A stretch of 64,000 bases of DNA from Bradyrhizobium sp. 1(2017) (lineage in GTDB: Bacteria > Pseudomonadota > Alphaproteobacteria > Rhizobiales > Xanthobacteraceae): assembly GCF_011602485.2 (NCBI RefSeq), contig NZ_CP050022.2:3306001-3370000 (forward strand), read 5' to 3'. The notes beneath the pieces are model-generated. The model saw only the letters and a program-made list of their open reading frames with translations, ran no database searches and was not told the DNA's origin. A program made the position numbers and the translations under genes. Positions 25,494 through 33,512 of the stretch are shown piece after piece; the first letter of the stretch is position 1, and each line of letters opens with the position of its first letter.

Positions 25494-26299
25494 GAGGGCG
25501 GACGCACCCCGTCGAAGCGATCGCTGCGTGGCTGCTGGCGTTGGTCTGGCTCGCGCCGCTGGCCTATGCTTTCTGGAGCGCGTTGCATCCGGCGGCCTAT
25601 GCGACGTCGTTCAGCCTCTCGGCGCCCTGGACTCTGGAGAACTTCGAGCGGGCCTGGAAGCAGGCGCCGTTCGCCCGCTACTATCTCAACACGATCGTTC
25701 TGGTGACGCTGGTCCTGGTCGGACAGCTCATCCTGTCGACGCTCGCGGCTTACGCTTTTGCGCGCTTCAAATTCCGGGGCAGCGCTATCGCCTTTGCACT
25801 GGTGCTGCTGCAGTTGATGATCATGCCCGACGTGCTGATCGTCGAGAATTACCGCGCAGTCGCCAAGCTCGGGCTATTGGACACGATCCCTGCGATCGCG
25901 CTGCCTTATCTTGCCAGCGCCTTCGGCATTTTTCTTCTGAGACAAACCTTCAAGAGCGTACCGCAGGAACTGGTCGAGGCCGCGCGCGTCGAAGGGGCAG
26001 GGCCGCTCGGGATTCTCTGGCGGGTCTATGTGCCGCTGGCGCGGCCGACTTATGTGGCGTTCGGCCTCGTCTCTGTCAGTTATCACTGGAACAATTTCCT
26101 CTGGCCGCTGATCGTCACCAATTCGGTGGAGGCGAGGCCACTCACCGTGGGCCTTGCGGTGTTCGGCGCGCCCGAGACCGGGGTGGACTGGTCGGTCATC
26201 ACAGCGGCAACGGTAATGACCATGGCGCCGCTGCTGATCGCGTTTCTGCTGTTCCAACGGCAGTTCGTTCAATCCTTCATGCGCGCAGGTATTCGTTGA
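25490..26299 (+). CDS. ABC transporter permease, UgpE type
   Basis: This permease of 269 residues has six helices and the EAA loop near VEAARVEGAGPLGILWRVYVP. Its ATG overlaps the UgpA-type stop by 4 bases. Its own TGA overlaps the ATG of the phosphodiesterase gene (ATGA-type, sharing base 26299). The transporter and the hydrolase are therefore one translational unit. Confidence 0.9.
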   Translation: MRGRTHPVEAIAAWLLALVWLAPLAYAFWSALHPAAYATSFSLSAPWTLENFERAWKQAPFARYYLNTIVLVTLVLVGQLILSTLAAYAFARFKFRGSAIAFALVLLQLMIMPDVLIVENYRAVAKLGLLDTIPAIALPYLASAFGIFLLRQTFKSVPQELVEAARVEGAGPLGILWRVYVPLARPTYVAFGLVSVSYHWNNFLWPLIVTNSVEARPLTVGLAVFGAPETGVDWSVITAATVMTMAPLLIAFLLFQRQFVQSFMRAGIR

Positions 26300-27174
26300 T
26301 GCGGCTCCTGACCTGGAACATTCAATGCGGCAAGGGCTGCGACGGCGTGACCGATCTCGCACGAATCGTCAGGATCGCCAGGGAGACGTGCGACGCGGAT
26401 GTCTTCTGTTTCCAGGAGGTGAGTACCAGCTTCTCCAGGCATGATGGGGGGAGCGATCAGAGCGCCAAGCTCGCTGCGCTGCTGCCGGGCTACATGCCGG
26501 TCTTCCGGCCGGCGATCGAAACCGTCGACCGGACAGGCGGGCTGCATCGCTTCGGCAACATGACTCTGTCGCGCCTGCCGGTCGTTCAGATCAGCAATCA
26601 CATTCTGCCCTGGCCGCGCGCCGGCACGGGACGCAGCATGCGGCGCCATGCGCTGGAGGTGACGGTCGAGGCGGCTTTCGGCCCGGTGCGCATCGTCAAC
26701 ACGCATCTCGAGTATCATTCGGTCGCTCAGCGCGAAGCTCAGATCGTGCGTTTGCTGGAGTTGCAAGAGGATGCATCGACCAGTCCGAAGGCGCCGACCG
26801 GAGCGCCCGACGAGCCCTATGAGAGCCAGACGGTCGCGGCGTCGAGCTTGATGTGCGGCGACTTCAATTTCGACGTGACCGAGCCTCAGCACGCAATGAT
26901 CGATCGGTCGAGCCGGTCTGGGCTCAATTACCGTGACGCCTGGTCGGTCGTTCGTGGGGGCGGGCAGAGGTCGCCCACCTGCGGGCTGTACGACCACGTT
27001 CAATGGACCGCGGGACCCGATTGCCGCGACTTCATTTTCGCGACGGAAGATCTGGCCGGTCGTCTTAGCAAGATTGATGTCAACGGTCAGACCGATGCTT
27101 CTGACCATCAGCCGGTTTGGATCGAACTGGCGGATAACATGCAGGTCCAGCGGACCCGACCGGACAGTGGCTGA
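26299..27174 (+). CDS. Endonuclease/exonuclease/phosphatase (EEP) family hydrolase, cytoplasmic
   Basis: This protein of 291 residues has the full EEP (DNase I-like) set: LLTWNIQ with the metal-site Asn, FQEV with the Glu, NTHLEYHS with the Asp/His-type catalytic region, GDFNFD, and SDHQPVW at the end. This fold cuts phosphodiesters, as nucleases, sphingomyelinases and phosphoinositide phosphatases do. There is no signal peptide. Its place at the end of a Ugp-type importer operon is where many bacteria have UgpQ, a glycerophosphodiesterase. I therefore infer that it splits an imported phosphodiester or phosphomonoester, not DNA. The start overlaps the permease stop; the longer upstream frame is a shadow of the permease. 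Confidence 0.85.
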   Translation: MRLLTWNIQCGKGCDGVTDLARIVRIARETCDADVFCFQEVSTSFSRHDGGSDQSAKLAALLPGYMPVFRPAIETVDRTGGLHRFGNMTLSRLPVVQISNHILPWPRAGTGRSMRRHALEVTVEAAFGPVRIVNTHLEYHSVAQREAQIVRLLELQEDASTSPKAPTGAPDEPYESQTVAASSLMCGDFNFDVTEPQHAMIDRSSRSGLNYRDAWSVVRGGGQRSPTCGLYDHVQWTAGPDCRDFIFATEDLAGRLSKIDVNGQTDASDHQPVWIELADNMQVQRTRPDSG

Positions 27175-27180
27175 ACGGGC

Positions 27181-27558
27181 ATGGCGAAATCCTCAAAACT
27201 CGTTGTGGCGAAGAAGGGACGAGTGTTTCTGGTTCGGCGACGGCGAGACAAGCTCTGGATGTTTCCAGGTGGCCGCAAGGTATGCCGGTGAAGGCGAAAG
27301 GAAATGCTTGTTCCGCGAAATCGGCGAGAGGTTGCCCAAGCTCAAGCTTGGATCGGTCAAGCTGTGGGAGGAGGTCAAAGGCAGGAACCAGCAATCCCGC
27401 AAGAGGATGACGCGATCTTCCTGACGAAGCGGGTGTCCGGCCCGTTGAAGATCGGCGACAAACGGGAACTCGACAAGGCCGCGTGGCGCAAGCCGCAAGG
27501 GCTAAGGCTTACTCCGACATCGCGCTACATTTGCGACAAACTGTTTCCGGTCGGGTGA
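27181..27558 (+). pseudogene. Nudix hydrolase, inactivated by at least two frameshifts
   Basis: From ATG 27181 the frame encodes MAKSSKLVVAKKGRVFLV and then LWMFPGGRK, the start of a Nudix domain, but stops soon after. The Nudix box continues in another frame at about 27290-27375 (GEGERKCLFREIGERLPKL), and the C-terminus continues in a third frame up to the TGA at 27558 (AIFLTKRVSG and RYICDKLFPVG). At least two indels therefore separate three pieces of one gene of about 125 codons. The gene follows the phosphatase gene by 6 bases, so it was probably once the last gene of the Ugp-type operon. A sequencing error could also explain one shift; two make real decay more likely. Confidence 0.8.
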
Positions 27559-27828
27559 CAAGGATCGGCCCAGGCGGCTGCACCTCGGCCATTGCAGGCC
27601 CCGCCGCGTGCTCCTAGTGGGGGTAGGGGACCAAATTCGCGTCCCGATGGGGTAGTCCTCTCACACGCAGCCGCCGAGGCAAGCGGTCGGAAGCTACAAG
27701 GGGCAGTCCGGCCAAGGGGTCAACGAAGCGATCTTGCGGATCAGGAGGATGTTGATGCATCTTCGCCATCGAGGTGACGATATTAAATTTGGCTGGCATT
27801 TATTGGCTGTACCTAGCTCAAACTTCCT
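27559..27828. other. Degenerate junction DNA at the inner end of the cargo element
   Basis: This stretch of 270 bases holds no supported gene and no copy of the integrase. It separates the broken Nudix gene from the second left-end repeat. If the cargo element was once complete, its right end and its own integrase have been lost here. Confidence 0.5.
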
Positions 27829-27913
27829 CATGATGGACTGGAGCGAGAATTCCAGTGTTTCATATACGTGGAGGGCTGTGTGTGCACGATGTGTGCACCG
27901 GTAGATCAAGAAA
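27829..27913 (+). repeat. Island left-end direct repeat, copy B (internal att-like site)
   Basis: It aligns collinearly and without gaps to 4900-4984, including part of the dusA core (ATGATGGACTGGAGCGAGA) and the GTGTGCACGATGTGTGCACCG block (written here as 20 bases plus G). Upstream of the core the dusA start is no longer recognisable. It marks the left end of a second element, which holds the integrase. Confidence 0.75.
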
Positions 27914-28055
27914 GATCAACTAGAGGGATGGTCCCGGCGGCGATCCGCGGCCCGCGGGGTGGTAATCGACTGGTGAACCAGCTGCGTACCTCTATCGTCA
28001 TTGTCAGCAACGCTCAAATGACGAGCCGGCAAGGCCACGAACGCTATTGTTCGGA

Positions 28056-28457
28056 TTACATGGGCCAAGCCATTGACAGAGCCAATGTGGCTTCGCACAG
28101 GGCGGCCGCATGCAGAACTCGGAAATCTTCATGGCGCCGCCCGATGAATTGGACGCCGACGGGAAGGCCGTTTTCGGCGAAGCCTCCGCAAATGACAGCG
28201 GCGGGCTGCCCCGTCTGATTGAACATAGCGGTGTATGTCGTGATGTCCAGCAGCCGTCCTTCGTCAGGGGCGGCTCGATCCGCCGGGAAGCCGACGACGT
28301 GAGTCGTGGGTGCGACGATCAAATCGAATGGGAGCGTCCGTTCGGTCACAGTGGCTTTTGCGCGTTCCAGTTCGTCGCTCGCCTTCAGGAGTTGCTCGGC
28401 ATCGACCTTCGCGCCGCAGGTGATCAGTCCGTGAAGCGCAGGATGGACCAGCGCGAC
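28056..28457 (-). pseudogene. Amidase-signature family protein, C-terminal remnant
   Basis: A continuous minus-strand frame from about 28457 to the TAA at 28056 encodes LIVAPTTHVVGFPA, then FNQTGQPAAVICGGFAENGLP and VGVQFIGRRHEDFRVLHAA, quoted in parts. This is the C-terminal end of amidases related to GatA and allophanate hydrolase. The N-terminal two thirds with the catalytic Ser-Ser-Lys are absent. Just upstream another frame seems to continue the gene (LEVPLDNVRRL near 28520), which points to a frameshift near 28458. The remnant lies in the decayed element between the second left-end repeat and the integrase. Confidence 0.75.
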
Positions 28458-28498
28458 GCCGCTCGATATGCACCCACACGCGTGGTGGAAAGGCGCCT

Positions 28499-28678
28499 GA
28501 CATTATCGAGTGGCACTTCGAGATCGGAAGCGGCTATGTCTTGAATTTTTCAGATCGTAAGTTTGCGCAATTTTTCGCGGAAGAACTCAGCATCAATATT
28601 GACGAGAAAGATCCGCACGCGGTCATCGCGGCGCCACGCCCGCTCTCCGGCGTCGAGCAGCGCATTGCGGACCTCTAG
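28499..28678 (+). pseudogene. 3' stub of an uncharacterised protein gene
   Basis: An in-frame stretch of 59 codons has the look of a real protein (DIIEWHFEIGSGYVLNFSD, then FAQFFAEEL) and ends at TAG 28676-28678. There is no start codon with a ribosome site, and the frame upstream is the reverse side of the amidase remnant. I have a faint recollection of similar segments in uncharacterised proteins on mobile elements, but I cannot name the family. The stop overlaps the integrase stop on the other strand, so the element was cut and joined here. Confidence 0.55.
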
Positions 28679-29769
28679 GAGGCAGCTAACGTCTCAATGA
28701 ATTCTTCCATCGATGGCTGCTGCGCATGCTGCACCTTAAGAAGATCTTCAACCTTGAGATTGGTGTAGCGCTGGAGTTGTCGCCAATCCTTGTGACCGGT
28801 GACCAGTGCTACCTTTTCGATTGGAAGTCCTGCTTCGAACAAACGGCTCGTTCCCTCGTGGCGTAGGTCGTGAAAGTGCAGGTCATCGATCTTGAGCTCA
28901 TCGCACGCCCGGGTGAATGCCGCACTCACGGATCTGTAGTTATGGGGAAAGATCCGCCCGTGGCCTCGAGTCACAATTCGCTGCTGAAGCACGACCTCCC
29001 ACGCGTCATAGCCCGTTAGGTTAAACAGGGGTACTTTCTGATCATTTCCCTCCTTGTTCCTCGGGTCCTTTCTGTCTTGGATAACCACTAGTCGCTTTTT
29101 CATGTCTCCCAGCGACCACTCGGGTTTACAGATCTCTTCCTGGCGCAAAGTCGTTGCCACGGCATATCTGACGATCCGTCCCATCGGAATGAATTGCCGG
29201 CGGTTCGTCTCGAAGTATTCGATTAGTTCGTCGAGTTCGCCTTGTGTGGGTCGTCGGGCGCGCTCTTTGCTTTTTCCAACCAGATTTAAGTGACTTAGCG
29301 CGACGCGTGCGAGGCGGGCTTCCTCGGCCGAAACCTCGACGCCGCGCACAGCAGCGGCGTGCGTCATGATTGTGCGGATGAAAGACAAATCGATCGCGAA
29401 CGTCGCGGGGCCAGCGCCCTGCTTGGCGCGCTTTCTTCCGAATTCGATCAACCGCTCTCGATTGAGCGCGGGCAGCTTCACACTGCCGAGCTCAGTCTTG
29501 AGCGACGCCATCACGGCAGCCTTTGACCGGCGAGGGGGCTTTCCAACCTCGCGCATGTCTTCGTCGTGCAGGTCCATCAGATCGCCAAACGTGCGAACGT
29601 CCCGGACCACGCGTGGCTTGGACGATCCGTTGCGGTCGATATCGCGCTCCATCTCGAGCGCCCATTCTTCGCCGTCCTTGCGTCGCCGGAACGTCTCGGC
29701 CACATAACGGGTCTTGCGGCGGACTTGGACGCGCCAGTTTCCAGATGCCAATTGAGTGAAGGTCGCCAC
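28675..29769 (-). CDS. Tyrosine recombinase/integrase of the dusA island
   Basis: This site-specific recombinase of 364 residues has an N-terminal arm-binding region rich in basic residues (about 1-60), a SAM-like core-binding domain (about 60-165) and a catalytic domain. The catalytic set is complete: R209 (TTLRQEEI), a lysine near 233, H300 and R303 (HDLRHEG), H326 (TGHKD) and the nucleophile Y335 (QRYTN). It is transcribed away from dusA, starting 133 bases from the dusA TTG. That is the usual layout for an integrase that recombines at the 5' end of this gene. It is the only intact recombinase in the island and may be able to act on both left ends. Confidence 0.95.
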   Translation of the reverse strand: MATFTQLASGNWRVQVRRKTRYVAETFRRRKDGEEWALEMERDIDRNGSSKPRVVRDVRTFGDLMDLHDEDMREVGKPPRRSKAAVMASLKTELGSVKLPALNRERLIEFGRKRAKQGAGPATFAIDLSFIRTIMTHAAAVRGVEVSAEEARLARVALSHLNLVGKSKERARRPTQGELDELIEYFETNRRQFIPMGRIVRYAVATTLRQEEICKPEWSLGDMKKRLVVIQDRKDPRNKEGNDQKVPLFNLTGYDAWEVVLQQRIVTRGHGRIFPHNYRSVSAAFTRACDELKIDDLHFHDLRHEGTSRLFEAGLPIEKVALVTGHKDWRQLQRYTNLKVEDLLKVQHAQQPSMEEFIETLAAS

Positions 29770-29789
29770 GCGTGTGTACTCCGGCTTTC

Positions 29790-29822
29790 GTGTGCACTAT
29801 GTGTGCGCCGAGAGGTCAGAAA
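29790..29822 (+). repeat. Arm-type repeat between the integrase and dusA
   Basis: The block CGTGTGCACTATGTGTGCGC with the following CGAGAGGTCAGAAA matches the inner part of the left-end repeats (near 4953-4984 and 27882-27913) in the same orientation. Together with the dusA core it defines the right end of the island. The integrase promoter must overlap it, which would allow self-regulation. Confidence 0.65.
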
Positions 29823-29902
29823 GGGTACAAGCGTGTGCAATTCCGGCTAGTTTGGAGTGCACACGTTCCTCTTCCATCCCATTGAGATAGTAGGATAAAC
29901 GT

Positions 29903-30898
29903 TTGAAATCGCGAGACTATCGCTTTTCCGTCGCGCCCATGATGGATTGGACTGACCGGCATTGCCGGGTGTTCCACCGTCACCTGACGCGGCGGGCGCT
30001 GCTCTATACGGAGATGCTGACCACGGGCGCCATCATTCACGGCGACCGGGAGCGGCTGCTTGGGTTCGACGTGTGCGAGCATCCGGTGGCGCTTCAGCTT
30101 GGCGGGTCGGATCCGCACGAGCTCGCGCAGGCCGCGCGGATCGGCGAGGCGTTCGGTTATGACGAGATCAATCTCAATGTCGGCTGTCCCTCCGATCGCG
30201 TGAAGGATGGCCGCTTCGGCGCCTGCCTGATGGCCGAGCCGGAGCTGGTGGCGCGATGCGTCGAGGCGATGAAGGCTGCAGTCGCCGTTCCCGTCACGGT
30301 GAAATGCCGCATCGGCATCGACGATCAGGATCCGGAGGTCGCGCTCGATACGCTCGCGTCCGCGGTGGTGGCGTCCGGCTGCGATGCGCTGATCGTGCAC
30401 GCGCGGAAGGCCTGGCTCAACGGCCTGTCGCCGAAGGAGAACCGCGACATCCCGCCGCTCGATTATGATCGGGTCTACCGGCTCAAGCGCGCGATGCCTG
30501 GCGTGCCCGTCATCATCAATGGCGGCATTCGGAGCATCGACGAGGCCAAGGTGCATCTGGCCCATGTCGACGGCGTGATGCTCGGCCGCGCCGCCTATCA
30601 GGAGCCGTGGCGGCTGCTTGGCACCGATGCCGACGTCTTCGGCGAGGCGTCACCGCACGTCTCCATGCAGGACGCACTCGAGGCGATGATGCCCTACATC
30701 GAAGAACAGCTGGCGCGCGGCACCCGGCTGCACGCGATCACGCGGCATTTCGTCGGCGCATTCCACGCCGTGCCCGGGGCGCGCGCATTCCGTCGGCATC
30801 TCGCCGAGCAGGGGGTGAAGCCGGGCGCCGGTCTCGACGTGCTGCGCGATGCGATCGCGCGTGTCGGTACACGTGCGCCCGCGGAGGCGGCGGCCTAA
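29903..30898 (+). CDS. dusA: tRNA-dihydrouridine synthase A, rebuilt 5' end
   Basis: This FMN enzyme of 331 residues reduces uridine to dihydrouridine in the D-loop of tRNAs. It has the TIM-barrel start YRFSVAPMMDWTD, the catalytic Cys95 in NVGCPSDRV, KCRIGIDD and VHARKAWLNGLSP, and NGGIRS/GVMLGRAAYQEPW near the FMN phosphate. It starts at TTG 29903 behind AGGA, as did the original copy at 4865. The first 16 codons are island-derived, and the encoded protein differs from the chromosomal stub only at a few positions near the N-terminus. The enzyme is therefore likely to be active despite the insertion, but its promoter is now the element's. Confidence 0.95.
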   Translation: MKSRDYRFSVAPMMDWTDRHCRVFHRHLTRRALLYTEMLTTGAIIHGDRERLLGFDVCEHPVALQLGGSDPHELAQAARIGEAFGYDEINLNVGCPSDRVKDGRFGACLMAEPELVARCVEAMKAAVAVPVTVKCRIGIDDQDPEVALDTLASAVVASGCDALIVHARKAWLNGLSPKENRDIPPLDYDRVYRLKRAMPGVPVIINGGIRSIDEAKVHLAHVDGVMLGRAAYQEPWRLLGTDADVFGEASPHVSMQDALEAMMPYIEEQLARGTRLHAITRHFVGAFHAVPGARAFRRHLAEQGVKPGAGLDVLRDAIARVGTRAPAEAAA

Positions 30899-30929
30899 CG
30901 CATGATCCGGAATCGCGCTTGAGGTCGGT

Positions 30930-31484
30930 CTAGTCGACCGCCGCGCGTGAGCGACGGGAGCGGCGCTGCAGCTCCGGATATCCTGTCAGCATCAGCGTGT
31001 CCGCGCGCACGCCCCAGCTTTCCAGGCGGTCGAGGAAGCTCATCCCGAGCAGATTGGTCTTCATCTGGCCGCGTTGCACGACGAGGGCCGGCACCGACTT
31101 CTCGACCAGCTTGCCGACGGCCAGACGGTCGAGCGTGAGCCGGGCTGCCTTGGTGTGGCCGCCTGCGGTCTCCAGGTCGACATCGTATTCGAGCATCTCG
31201 AGCGGCAGCCCGATCGCCTTCGCGGTTTCCCAGGTCAGCACCACCGAGGTCGCACCGGTATCGATCACCATCGGTGCCGCCACGCCGTTGATCTTGGCAC
31301 GCAGTGCGAACTCGCCGCCCTGGCCGCGCGGGATATGCACGGCAGGGGCCGGGCCGGCAGTCTGCCCGCGGAAGATGTGTGTGACCTTGTGGCTGGCACG
31401 CGCGATCTGGTCGGGATCGCCATAGGCGACCACCGCGCCCGCGGTGCCCGCGAGCATGACGACAACGAGCAGGAAGCGGATCAT
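30930..31484 (-). CDS. Retropepsin-like aspartic protease, membrane-anchored or exported (TIGR02281-type)
   Basis: This protein of 184 residues has an N-terminal hydrophobic segment (MIRFLLVVVMLAGTAGAVVAY) that exports or anchors it. A single-domain aspartyl protease follows, with the catalytic motif VIDTGATSVVL at about residue 75 and the later NLLGMSFLDRL. The family resembles one lobe of pepsin and works as a dimer. Its role in alphaproteobacteria is not settled. It stops 32 bases short of, and convergent with, the dusA end. The DUF1289 gene lies 28 bases upstream in the same direction, and its stop is close to this start. Confidence 0.85.
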   Translation of the reverse strand: MIRFLLVVVMLAGTAGAVVAYGDPDQIARASHKVTHIFRGQTAGPAPAVHIPRGQGGEFALRAKINGVAAPMVIDTGATSVVLTWETAKAIGLPLEMLEYDVDLETAGGHTKAARLTLDRLAVGKLVEKSVPALVVQRGQMKTNLLGMSFLDRLESWGVRADTLMLTGYPELQRRSRRSRAAVD

Positions 31485-31512
31485 TGCGCGCCTCCGTGCG
31501 GGCGCGTGCCGG

Positions 31513-31716
31513 TCAGGTACGCTTGGGTGATGCCGCGATCGGCGCGAGGCCCGCCTGATTCATGCGCGCCGGCAACAGCGCCATGATCGCAAGCCGTTCC
31601 GCGCTGTCCATGGCGTGCCAGCGCGCGATCTCCGGCAAGGTCCGGCCGCAGCCGAAGCACAGCTTGGTCTTGGGATCGATCATGCAGACGGCGACGCACG
31701 GCGTTTCTTTGCTCAT
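31513..31716 (-). CDS. DUF1289-family small cysteine-rich protein
   Basis: This protein of 67 residues begins MSKETPCVAVCMIDPKTKLC and continues FGCGRTLPEIARW, with four cysteines spaced as in DUF1289 proteins. These probably bind zinc or an iron-sulfur cluster. A longer frame upstream has no similarity and overlaps the kinase gene, so I use the ATG at 31716. It is probably co-transcribed with the downstream protease gene. Function is unknown. Confidence 0.85.
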   Translation of the reverse strand: MSKETPCVAVCMIDPKTKLCFGCGRTLPEIARWHAMDSAERLAIMALLPARMNQAGLAPIAASPKRT

Positions 31717-31760
31717 ACGGATATAGTGAGGGATGGTCGGGCATGTCTGCAAGCATCTCG

Positions 31761-33356
31761 TTAAGAGCCCGTGCCTGCGCTCATGATCGGCTTGTGTCGC
31801 GGCCGACGCTTCTCGTCGGGAACGAGCGAACCTTCCGGCTGGAGCGGCGGAGAATCGTCCGACAGCGGTGCCAGCGCGCTCATCACGCGTTCCGGCGGGA
31901 AGGTGACGATCACCTCGGTGCCGATGCGCAGCTTCGATTTCAGCGTGAACGTGCCGCCATGTAGGTCGATCAGATTCTTGGCGATGGGCAGGCCAAGGCC
32001 CGCGCCCTGTTCGGCTGATTTGATCGAGTTCGAGCCCTGGCCGAACGAGGCGAGCACGACCGGAATCTCGTCCTCGGGGATTCCGGAGCCGGAATCCCTC
32101 ACCGAGAGATATTGTCCTCCTGAAGCGGTCCATCCTGCCTTGAGCCAGATCTCGCCGCCCTGCGGGGTGAATTTGATCGAGTTTGAGAGGAGATTGAGCA
32201 CGACCTGGCGGATCGCGCGCTCGTCGGCCCACAGCCGCGGCATGGCCTGCTCGAACATCTCGTGGATGGTGATGCCGCGGCTGGACGCGCGCAGCTTCAT
32301 CAAATGGTGGCAGTCGGCGACGATGCCGACCAGCGACACCGCTTCCTCGTTGAGTTCATAGCGTCCGGCTTCGATCCGGGACAGATCGAGAATCTCGTTG
32401 ATGAGATTGAGCAGGTGCACGCCGGAATTATGGATGTCGGCGGAATATTCCTTGTAAACCGGCACCGCATGCGCGCCAAAAATCTCGCTCTTCATCACCT
32501 CGGAGAAGCCGAGGATGGCGTTCAGCGGCGTGCGCAGCTCGTGGCTCATCTGCGCGAGGAAACGCGACTTGGCGACGTTGGCGGCTTCGGCGCGGTGGCG
32601 TGCTTCGTCCGAGATCGCCTTGGCCTGTTCGAGCTCGCCGATCAGCGCGTCCTTCTCGGCGCGCGCCTCGAGCGTGGCGAAGGTCGAGGAGTGCAGGCGG
32701 TGGGCCAGCAGCACGAAATAGCCTTCGGCCGCGAGCGCGAGCGCCGCCAGGATGTAATTGTCCAGCGAGCCCGTCATCACGAAGCTCAGCGCCATCGCGA
32801 CGGCGACCGGCGCGGTGGCGGCAACGGCGGCGATCGGCAGGTTGGCGGCCAGCATGCTCGATACTGCGATCACCAGCAGCATCAGGAAAACCATCAGCGT
32901 TTCCGTGACCAAGTCGAGCACGGGATGGATCAGGATCGCCATCCAGCACAGGCCGTAGAGCAGGTCGAGCACGACGAAACGCGTCCGCCACGCGCGCGTC
33001 GCCGCTGGAGAACTGGGCGCGGCCAGGAACCGACGGCAGCTGCGGATCATGGCGGCGTGGATGCAGAGCATGCCGGCGGTCCAGGCTGCGGCCGGGATCG
33101 GTTGCATCCAGAGCCCGAACAGCACGCCGGTCGCGACCACCAGCAGCATCACGACATAGGATGCCGACAGCCGCGTCTGGGCATATTGGCGCAGCATCTC
33201 GGCGTCGAAGGCGGGCCGGGTTCCGCTGGTCGACGTTAACTTGTCGCGCGCCTCGCGCACCCGCTGCGCCGCAGCCCTTCGACTGCTCGCCGATGGAGCG
33301 CTCACCGGCTCGGCCGGAAGCTGCACAACCTCGGGCTTTTCAGCGGGGTTACTCAT
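31761..33356 (-). CDS. Membrane sensor histidine kinase (HisKA/HATPase), no receiver domain
   Basis: This kinase of about 531 residues has an N-terminal cytoplasmic part rich in Ala/Pro/Arg and about six membrane helices (roughly residues 60-240). A short coiled coil (ARAEKDALIGELEQAKAIS) leads into the HisKA domain, with the phosphoacceptor in FLAQMSHELRTPLNAILGF. The HATPase domain shows the N box NLLSNSIKFTP, the G1 box VRDSGSGIPED and the G2 box GAGLGLPIAKNLIDLHGG. It resembles PleC/PdhS-class cell-cycle kinases in its catalytic half. I prefer ATG 33356 (GGAA upstream) over ATG 33401, which lacks a ribosome site. No response regulator is adjacent. Confidence 0.9.
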   Translation of the reverse strand: MSNPAEKPEVVQLPAEPVSAPSASSRRAAAQRVREARDKLTSTSGTRPAFDAEMLRQYAQTRLSASYVVMLLVVATGVLFGLWMQPIPAAAWTAGMLCIHAAMIRSCRRFLAAPSSPAATRAWRTRFVVLDLLYGLCWMAILIHPVLDLVTETLMVFLMLLVIAVSSMLAANLPIAAVAATAPVAVAMALSFVMTGSLDNYILAALALAAEGYFVLLAHRLHSSTFATLEARAEKDALIGELEQAKAISDEARHRAEAANVAKSRFLAQMSHELRTPLNAILGFSEVMKSEIFGAHAVPVYKEYSADIHNSGVHLLNLINEILDLSRIEAGRYELNEEAVSLVGIVADCHHLMKLRASSRGITIHEMFEQAMPRLWADERAIRQVVLNLLSNSIKFTPQGGEIWLKAGWTASGGQYLSVRDSGSGIPEDEIPVVLASFGQGSNSIKSAEQGAGLGLPIAKNLIDLHGGTFTLKSKLRIGTEVIVTFPPERVMSALAPLSDDSPPLQPEGSLVPDEKRRPRHKPIMSAGTGS

Positions 33357-33512
33357 CAAGCAACACGATTCCTGCCCGCGCCGGACGCGGGCCTTCTGCA
33401 TTGTCTATCTTTGGCAAGAAATCCTTAAGAGGTGACTTAAGGAGCTAAAGAATTACGTTAACCGGACGTTAATTGATGTCCCGTCCCAGCCTCCGCCGGC
33501 TGTGGACCTCTT

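Larger units (their letters stand above)
4865..29951. mobile_element. dusA-integrated genomic island (about 25 kb, composite)
   Basis: The boundaries are the 16-bp identical core shared by the dusA stub (4898-4913) and intact dusA (29936-29951). A tyrosine recombinase at the right end is transcribed away from dusA. Cargo consists of three ABC-importer/catabolic modules with their own regulators, and no phage structural or conjugation genes are visible. Mobile elements that integrate at dusA are a known class. The island carries a second copy of its left-end sequence at 27829-27913, so it appears to be two elements in tandem: 4.9-27.8 kb with the cargo, and 27.8-29.9 kb with the integrase and gene remnants. 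Confidence 0.85.

Noticed and set aside
26299..27174. Reading the EEP-family gene as a DNA-repair or mobile-element nuclease
   Set aside because: It is translationally coupled to the Ugp-type permease and has no DNA-binding addition. A small-molecule phosphodiesterase fits the context better.
27559..27828. tRNA or tmRNA fragment as an alternative attachment site
   Set aside because: I looked for a cloverleaf or CCA-end pattern and found none. The repeated core clearly comes from dusA.
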